DNA of 64,000 nt from an uncultured Clostridia bacterium (lineage in GTDB: Bacteria; Bacillota; Clostridia; UBA1381), in NCBI GenBank assembly GCA_934501535.1, contig CAKSUM010000012.1, positions 1-64,000 on the forward strand. Reading direction: 5' to 3'. Below, piece by piece: positions 60,828 to 64,000 of this stretch; the first letter of the stretch is position 1, and every line of letters starts with the position of its first letter. The translations under genes and the position numbers were made by a program. The notes under the pieces were generated by a model. It saw only the letters and a list, made by a program, of their open reading frames with translations. It was not told the DNA's origin and searched no databases.

Positions 60828-62944
60828 AATACCACCGTGACCTTTCCGTCCGCCGTCGGCGGTTCTATGACGTTAATTGTGACATACAGCCGCTTATCGC
60901 CGACAACATACGATTTTTCATATATCCCCGCCTTTAAGCTTTCGGTATCGGAGCAGTACCAGTTGAAATTCTGCCCGTTGGTATACACATTAATGCGTCC
61001 GCCGCCCATACTCTCGCCGCGCGAAAAGCTGTCGAGCCTTGTGCCCGTATTCTGTCTGCCCGACGCATAGCCGCTGTCGGTCACAATCGTTATATCGTTA
61101 AGCCGTATCGAGTTCACCGTCTCGCGAAGTTCCGCATCAAGCTTGCCGCTGCCGATAACGTTATCGCGTATGTTGTAGCCAATCGGCAAATCCTTTTCGT
61201 TAAAGTCTATCGACCGATTAACCGGCTCGGTGTCGGTATCCTCGGGCGGCGTCAGATTTTTCTCGCCGATACTGCCGCCGGTTACATACTCGCCGTATGA
61301 ATTAACCTCGGACACCGATGAGCGGTACAGCTCACGCATCCAGCCCTTATTCAGCGCGTCCACACTCAGAACCATTTTTGAGTTATTGACCGCAATTGCA
61401 ATCGGAATAGTTTCGCTGAGACTTACGCTCGATGTAATACTGCCAGTCGGTCCGCGTGAGTTCACCGTGCCGTCCGGGTTATATATCACGTACCACATTT
61501 CATACTGCGTTTCGGACAAATCCACCCACATACCAGCGGCATATCTGCCGTCCGGGAAAACATTGGTAAGGTACTTTGAATACCAATCCGTCACCCTGCT
61601 CGGCTTCATGCTCGGCATATTTACACAATCCACAAAATCGCGGTAATTTTTATAGTAGCCGTCAAGTCCGTGGCTCTCGCCGTCGCTTTTGTATTCCGTC
61701 TCTGCACCGAGGACGGTATTTCCGCTTTTGTCAAAATACACATCGCACACCACGTGCCAGTAATAATACCTGTTGTTTTCGTCAACATGCTGAATATAGC
61801 TGCTGTCGGTGCGGTTTCGCACAACGGTCAGAACGCCGTCGCGAATACCGAAGTCATATGTTGTGAACGTCTTGCTGTCAAGTTCTATTTTCGTTATACT
61901 GCCGTCGGACAGAATAAAATAGTCACCGTTTTTTGCAACCGGGGCAGCATACCCTTTCTGCTGATACTTGCTCTCGTCAAGTCCGTTAATTCCGCGAAAT
62001 TCGATAAGGCGTGTATTATATGACGGCGAAAAATACTGCTTTTCGTCAATCTTCACCATCTCGTTATTCACGCACCGATACACAGATATGACTTCGACAT
62101 ATTGTGATATGCCGTTTTCGTTTATGATCTGTATCCGTTTTGCCGCAGCATACAGATTTTCAACATTCGGCACTTTATACAGCACCGGCTGTTCAATATT
62201 CGACTTAAAACCCTCGCTGTATAGCGTGTACTCCGTTGGAAAGCTGTCCTCCGATATACTCGGCAGACCGATATTTTTCAAAACCGGCGTACCGCCCGAC
62301 AGCAGCAATTCGCGTATATTATATACATACTTTTTATTGCTCGCATACATTCGCTGTGCTCCGTAAAGCTTTTTATCCTTTATCGCCGGTATGAACGGCG
62401 TGTTTCTGTCATTCGACTGGGTATATTCCACGATTTTGCATTTGTCGGTAATGAAGTAATAATTTGTGCTTGATACCTCCGACGAATGGCTGTATCTGGC
62501 AGTCGGGCAAATCATATAGTACGGCACGTCCAAGCCTGCGTCTTTATAATAGTCAAAGTCAAGAAGGCCGGAAAGTTTTAACACCGACTGCGCACTTGAG
62601 TAGTGTTCATTGCCGTCATAGACACAGTCAAGTACTACAAATCCGCTGTCGGTATCGAGCAGCAGATAATAGTAGATAAGCGACATATCCTTATTGCCCT
62701 TATATCCGCCGTTTGAGATTTCGGCATTGACCGTACCGAAAAATATGTTATCCCCCAGCTCGGGAATTTTTATAACGTCAAGCTTGCCGAGCCTTAACGC
62801 ACGGTTTAATCGTACGTCGGCGTCTGTCATACCGCTCGCACCGTCCGGTGCCAATGACCACACCTCGTGCGATTCGGCAAATGCCGCGGGTACTGCCGCC
62901 GCAAACGTGCACAGCAGTAAAATTACACTTATTAATTTTTTCAT
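60824..62944 (-). CDS. Large secreted protein of unknown function
   Basis: A 706-aa exported protein with signal peptide KKLISVILLLCTFAAAVPAAFA. The remainder is beta-rich, with many tyrosines and aromatic-aspartate motifs (SLIYYYLLLDTDSGFVVLDCVYDGNEHY, FPDGRYAAGMWVDLSETQYEMWYVIYNPDG). The C-terminal end includes IYTNGQNFNWYCSDTESLKAG-like and VYVTINVIEPPTADGKV-like segments (here LYVTINVIEPPTADGKV), consistent with a small Ig-type end. It is coupled to the prepilin peptidase and to the 171-aa gene, so a pilus or surface role is likely. Confidence 0.6.
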   Translation of the reverse strand: MKKLISVILLLCTFAAAVPAAFAESHEVWSLAPDGASGMTDADVRLNRALRLGKLDVIKIPELGDNIFFGTVNAEISNGGYKGNKDMSLIYYYLLLDTDSGFVVLDCVYDGNEHYSSAQSVLKLSGLLDFDYYKDAGLDVPYYMICPTARYSHSSEVSSTNYYFITDKCKIVEYTQSNDRNTPFIPAIKDKKLYGAQRMYASNKKYVYNIRELLLSGGTPVLKNIGLPSISEDSFPTEYTLYSEGFKSNIEQPVLYKVPNVENLYAAAKRIQIINENGISQYVEVISVYRCVNNEMVKIDEKQYFSPSYNTRLIEFRGINGLDESKYQQKGYAAPVAKNGDYFILSDGSITKIELDSKTFTTYDFGIRDGVLTVVRNRTDSSYIQHVDENNRYYYWHVVCDVYFDKSGNTVLGAETEYKSDGESHGLDGYYKNYRDFVDCVNMPSMKPSRVTDWYSKYLTNVFPDGRYAAGMWVDLSETQYEMWYVIYNPDGTVNSRGPTGSITSSVSLSETIPIAIAVNNSKMVLSVDALNKGWMRELYRSSVSEVNSYGEYVTGGSIGEKNLTPPEDTDTEPVNRSIDFNEKDLPIGYNIRDNVIGSGKLDAELRETVNSIRLNDITIVTDSGYASGRQNTGTRLDSFSRGESMGGGRINVYTNGQNFNWYCSDTESLKAGIYEKSYVVGDKRLYVTINVIEPPTADGKVTVVF

Positions 62945-63456
62945 TTCGATTCACCGTCCTTTTGCGATTTATCACGCCGTATAATGTCCTCCAAGGTTTT
63001 GCCGTCCTCGAGCGGCTTTTCCTCGCCGATTCGCTTTAAATAGCAGAACATACCGGAAAACGCGACCGGCTCTTTTGAATATCCGCCATCCGGCAAGCTG
63101 TCAAAGACAGCTTCAAGCTCCGTCTTTCCGACGATGTTGTAATATCCGTTTTCCATATACGGAACCATACCGAGTCCGCTGTCCTGCGGCTTTTCGGCGT
63201 CACCGTACTTTGTTATGAACTCGCGGCATTCCATATCGGTGTCAAAGAGTATCAAAACCGCCTTCTTTATATTCATATCGGTTCCGATCATTTCCTTGTA
63301 CCGTGCCTTTTCCCCGTCCGTCACCTTAATGCTGCCGTCGGGCTTTGTATCGCGAACCTCTGCAGCGGTTGTACCTTTGTTCGCAGCAGTCAACACCGCC
63401 GCCAAAACCACCGCCGCAGACGCTGCAATCAAGCCGATTTTTATTTGTTTTGTCAC
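62941..63456 (-). CDS. Exported or membrane-anchored protein of unknown function
   Basis: A 171-aa protein with an N-terminal signal anchor (IKIGLIAASAAVVLAAVLTAA), then a soluble alpha/beta domain (IKKAVLILFDTDMECREFITKYG, YYNIVGKTELEAVFDSLPDGGYSKE) and a charged, lysine-rich end (DIIRRDKSQKDGESK). It resembles no enzyme that I can name with confidence; the early alpha/beta part could be a foldase- or thioredoxin-like fold. It overlaps both neighbours (ATGA). Confidence 0.55.
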   Translation of the reverse strand: MTKQIKIGLIAASAAVVLAAVLTAANKGTTAAEVRDTKPDGSIKVTDGEKARYKEMIGTDMNIKKAVLILFDTDMECREFITKYGDAEKPQDSGLGMVPYMENGYYNIVGKTELEAVFDSLPDGGYSKEPVAFSGMFCYLKRIGEEKPLEDGKTLEDIIRRDKSQKDGESK

Positions 63457-64000
63457 CTGTTACTCCTCCTCAATCTTATTAACACCTTAACGCCCTGTCC
63501 CATTTTCTCGCCGTCCGCGGCACATAGTCCAGGTTTTATGAATATCCCGCAGCCGTCCGTCCATTTTTCTGTCGGCGTTACCGTTACGATATTTTCGTTT
63601 ACCGCAATATTTATCGGAATGTCCTCGCCGTTCGCGTCCGCACTTTTATTGGCAAAGATATTATCCCGTGCAGACTTTGCGTCCGCTGGCTTATCAAATT
63701 TCAAACGCACAGGTTTGGTTTTTAAAAGATTGGACAGCGTTTTGACTTCTTTAAAGCTGTCTTTTGAATATTTTGCGTCAATTTCATATTCTGCGAAAAC
63801 CCTGCGGTTTTGCGAATACACGCGGACAGTCACCCTGCCGCGTTCGGTGAGGGTCAGTCTGCCTTTTTGGTCGATTATCGCCCCGGTTGCCGTCCAGTAG
63901 AGTCCGAATTGGTTCGTATTCTCCGGGTAAAAGCTGCACGAAAGCGGAATTGTATTCCCTGTTTCAAACACGCTGTCCTCAGGCACTGTCACCGTCAGCT
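63453..64000 (-). CDS. Secreted protein with Ig-like domain (partial, start outside)
   Basis: The C-terminal ~182 residues are in the window. The frame stays open to the right edge, so the start lies beyond 64000. It contains a beta-rich stretch: LTLTERGRVTVRVYSQNRRVFAEYEIDAK and IPINIAVNENIVTVTPTEKW, like bacterial Ig-type folds. The C-terminus ends with GQGVKVLIRLRRSNR. It overlaps the 171-aa gene by four bases, so it belongs to the same operon of exported proteins. Confidence 0.6.
   Translation of the reverse strand, partial: LTVTVPEDSVFETGNTIPLSCSFYPENTNQFGLYWTATGAIIDQKGRLTLTERGRVTVRVYSQNRRVFAEYEIDAKYSKDSFKEVKTLSNLLKTKPVRLKFDKPADAKSARDNIFANKSADANGEDIPINIAVNENIVTVTPTEKWTDGCGIFIKPGLCAADGEKMGQGVKVLIRLRRSNR

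Noticed and set aside
1..64000. CRISPR arrays, tRNA or rRNA genes, insertion sequences
   Set aside because: No regularly spaced repeats, no cloverleaf-like or rRNA-like sequence, and no transposase frame were seen on reading both strands.

Overview
The window looks like Clostridia (Firmicutes). Pointers are copper-amine-oxidase-N stalk proteins, an SLH-domain protein, a PocR/AraC regulator, strong GGAGG ribosome binding sites, consensus TTGACA/TATAAT promoters and many intrinsic terminators. Apart from the first 1.3 kb (an L-fucose isomerase-like gene and a divergent PocR/AraC regulator), almost everything is on the minus strand and reads as part of one large mobile element, an integrative/conjugative element or megaplasmid. 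No integrase, transposase, relaxase, tRNA, rRNA or CRISPR array is visible, so both ends of the element probably lie outside the window.

Layout. (1) 1.35-13.4 kb is a tightly packed, often ATGA-coupled operon. It encodes a sigma-like protein, a JAMM/JAB protease, a ThiF/E1-like enzyme, an adenine methyltransferase-like protein, an E2-like (PRTRC-B type) protein, a Rad52-like annealing protein, a Rad50-like ATPase, a primase and a ParB-like protein, with several unknown proteins between them. (2) 14.1-15.4 kb holds a plus-strand AAA ATPase (DUF4143 type) with its own promoter and terminator. (3) 15.5-25.6 kb is a second operon: helicase, sliding-clamp-like protein, MoxR ATPase, SSB, VWA protein and small proteins. 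A 165-bp element ending in an intrinsic terminator lies just upstream of each of these two operons and may be a shared attenuating leader. (4) 26.1-42.7 kb is surface and polymorphic-toxin cargo: a CuAO-domain propeller protein, an SLH protein, small immunity-like genes, a displaced RHS toxin tip and a 1,826-aa secreted RHS protein. A histidine phosphatase and a SLOG-family gene follow. (5) 43.0-56.1 kb is the conjugation module: S1-domain protein, RepA-like initiator, VirD4 coupling ATPase, VirB4 with its N-terminal part as a separate gene, PrgI-like protein, C39 peptidase, TrbL/VirB6 and a pilin-like protein. An MNT/HEPN toxin-antitoxin cassette is inserted in it. (6) 56.1-64.0 kb holds secreted proteins, two A24 prepilin-peptidase-like proteins and a TadE-like protein, which suggests a type IV/Tad-like pilus.

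How the parts may work together (inference). The helicase, clamp, SSB, primase, Rad52 and Rad50 proteins look like a replication/recombination kit for the element, and ParB would help maintain it. The E1-E2-JAB set matches the PRTRC (ParB-related, ThiF-related cassette) theme of bacterial ubiquitin-like conjugation. The JAB protein may also carry its own ubiquitin-like domain. The VirB/VirD4 genes would transfer the DNA, and the surface, pilus and RHS proteins would act at cell contact.

The most unusual findings are: the E1/E2/JAB cassette with a possible Ub-JAB fusion; the duplicated 165-bp leader; a candidate type I toxin-antitoxin locus near 58.4 kb with a collapsed relative near 14.0 kb; two related AUGGGG-loop leader/terminator elements near 40.9 and 41.2 kb; and recombination scars among RHS toxin tips.
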